Shown here: positions 62,821 to 64,000 of the stretch, in pieces
Layout of the letters: every line of letters starts with the position of its first letter
Numbering within the stretch: position 1 is the stretch's first letter
From: JAZRYE01 sp045600585
Lineage (GTDB): Bacteria; Bacillota_I; Bacilli_A; RFN20; CAG-826
NCBI GenBank assembly: GCA_045600585.1
Contig: JAZRYE010000036.1
Coordinates: 1 to 64,000 of the forward strand
DNA length: 64,000 bases
Direction: 5' to 3'
Position numbers and translations under genes: made by a program
The notes under the pieces: generated by a model
Told to the model about the DNA's origin: nothing
Database searches by the model: none
The model's input: only the letters and a program-made list of their open reading frames with translations

Positions 62821-64000
62821 TTAAAGCATATTTATAAAATCAACAAAAGTTATAACGTTAATGACTTTACCTGATGATTCGATAACACGTGAATCAAGCA
62901 TGGTTACAACAATTAATTTGCATTCAGGATTTGTGTTTGAAAATTTAATTAAGTTACTTACTTCTCTTGACTCTACACCAATTTCATCTAACGAATATGC
63001 CACTTGTATAGCAATATTTATCGACGGAACATAAAAGTCTATATCTATATTTGTCTTAGAACTTTTTAAATAATAAAAATTCTCTCCGCTTCTTATTAAA
63101 GCGATGGCAACAGCGTTTTCTAAAAGCCTTGTATTTTTATCAATTATAAATAGATTCAAAATACCATTATCAGTGAAATAGTACTTTGGATTCGATTCTT
63201 TATCAACAAGTGACGCATAATAATTTTTAACAACAAAAATTAGATTTGATTGGATTATATAGTTAATATAATCGATAACTGTATCTTTACTAATTGAGAA
63301 CCCAATTGATTTTAAAATATTATGGATCTTTGTATATGACAATTCATCTTTAACTGATTCTGCTAATTTTTTAATTAGTATCCTCATAGAATTTCCGTTT
63401 CTTATTCCGTTGTGGACTAATATATCATTGAAAAACAATTTTTGGAAAACACTGGAAATGTATTCTTTTTTATCAATCAAATTAATTGATGCTGGCAATC
63501 CTCCAAATTGTAAATAATCACTGGTGTGTTTAATAATTTGGCCTTTTGAAGATGTTGAATTATTTTCTTCTATTTTTAAAACGTTTAAATATTCCTTTAG
63601 GCTGTATGGCATTATATATTTTGTAATATATCTGCCACCTAACTTAGAATTCATTTCACTAGAAAGCATTTTTGAATTGCTTCCAGTTATACAAACATAT
63701 TCATTTGAATCCGCTAGTCTTCTTGCAAATTGTTCCCAGTTATCTACATTTTGTATTTCATCAAAGAAAAAATATGCCTTTTCATTAGATAATTCATTTT
63801 TTACAAGCAAAATATCTTGAAAATCACTTGTACTAAATCCGATGAGTCTTTCGTCTTCAAAATTAATATAAATAATTCTATTCCAATCAATTCCTTTATT
63901 AACTAAACCTAGAACTTTTTTATATAATAATGTACTTTTTCCAGCACGCCTTATTCCAACTAAAATATAGTTAACACCATCTTGCAATTTATAATCTCTG
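62821..64000 (-). CDS. DUF4143-type P-loop ATPase (AAA_14), 5'-truncated by window edge
   Basis: The frame is open to the right edge, so the start lies outside the window; a TTG at 63987 is not necessarily real. Visible parts are Walker A GIRRAGKST, Walker B AYFFFDEIQNV, CITGSNSKML (sensor 1) and YSLKEYL in the AAA domain. A winged-helix segment and the C-terminal DUF4143 domain (YYFTDNGILNLFI and LRNGNSMRILI-like helices) follow. Members are common multicopy ATPases of unclear function, sometimes linked to toxin-antitoxin-like behaviour. Confidence 0.8.
   Translation of the reverse strand, partial: RDYKLQDGVNYILVGIRRAGKSTLLYKKVLGLVNKGIDWNRIIYINFEDERLIGFSTSDFQDILLVKNELSNEKAYFFFDEIQNVDNWEQFARRLADSNEYVCITGSNSKMLSSEMNSKLGGRYITKYIMPYSLKEYLNVLKIEENNSTSSKGQIIKHTSDYLQFGGLPASINLIDKKEYISSVFQKLFFNDILVHNGIRNGNSMRILIKKLAESVKDELSYTKIHNILKSIGFSISKDTVIDYINYIIQSNLIFVVKNYYASLVDKESNPKYYFTDNGILNLFIIDKNTRLLENAVAIALIRSGENFYYLKSSKTNIDIDFYVPSINIAIQVAYSLDEIGVESREVSNLIKFSNTNPECKLIVVTMLDSRVIESSGKVINVITFVDFINML

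Noticed and set aside
1..64000. CRISPR array, tRNA or rRNA genes
   Set aside because: No regularly spaced repeats and no cloverleaf or rRNA-like tracts were noticed on reading both strands. Short direct repeats found are promoter-associated.

Overview
The window is AT-rich bacterial DNA using the standard code: TGA serves as a stop, often inside ATGA or TGATG stop/start overlaps, and Trp is TGG. Many lipoproteins with a lipobox, Sec signals without outer-membrane genes, Shine-Dalgarno (SD) sites of the AAGGAGG type and the mix of families point to an uncultured low-GC Bacillota, probably Bacilli near Erysipelotrichales or other Mollicutes relatives from a gut-like habitat. That placement is inference. 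No rRNA, tRNA or CRISPR array was seen.

Positions 1-33.4 kb are mainly carbohydrate and nutrient acquisition. A transposase tail lies at the left edge. Next come a GH2/HAD pair and, divergent from it, a trehalase-like GH37 gene with a DUF4091 glycosidase. A long minus-strand operon (23.4 to about 5.7 kb) reads: UgpC/MsmK-like ATPase with a large insertion, two sugar permeases, a sugar-binding lipoprotein, a DUF4091 lipoprotein, a second lipoprotein, a lone ABC ATPase with a membrane protein, a BIG2/jelly-roll lipoprotein, two Cys-repeat surface paralogues and a GH109-like Gfo/Idh/MocA enzyme. A divergent AraC regulator sits at its head. The likely logic is glycan capture and trimming outside, ABC import, and oligosaccharide breakdown inside. 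Then follow a VapC/Phd-type toxin-antitoxin pair, a GH-A-type hydrolase, an AAA15 ATPase with a TOPRIM-like partner (possible phage defence), a GlcNAc/MurNAc kinase-MurQ fusion for peptidoglycan recycling, and a polar amino-acid ABC transporter whose binding domain is apparently circularly permuted.

Positions 33.4-64 kb look like a defence-rich accessory region, almost entirely on the minus strand. It holds a second, N-terminally shortened TOPRIM-like paralogue beside an unknown ORF and a zinc-ribbon/leucine-rich-repeat protein; a cytoplasmic metallo-beta-lactamase-fold protein; a membrane-tethered AAA+ ATPase; two near-identical DUF4177-like proteins, one downstream of each of two ATPase genes; a DEDDh exonuclease; an OLD-type ATPase/TOPRIM nuclease with an HTH regulator; and a complete type I restriction-modification locus (hsdR, hsdS, hsdM) with a small membrane protein and a HEPN-like protein inserted. 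Upstream of hsdM lie a pseudo-methylase fused to a target-recognition domain, an unknown partner, a zinc-ribbon/Vsr-like nuclease and a frameshifted GIY-YIG nuclease. A FecBCD-type uptake operon (42.7-45.5 kb) and a glycosidase-like gene interrupt this region. An esterase and an edge-truncated DUF4143 ATPase close the window.

The best candidates for something undescribed are the NPPY-less methylase/TRD fusion and its 179-residue partner next to an expanded type I locus, and the pair of related TOPRIM-like genes placed with two different partner sets (AAA15 ATPase versus zinc-ribbon/LRR protein).
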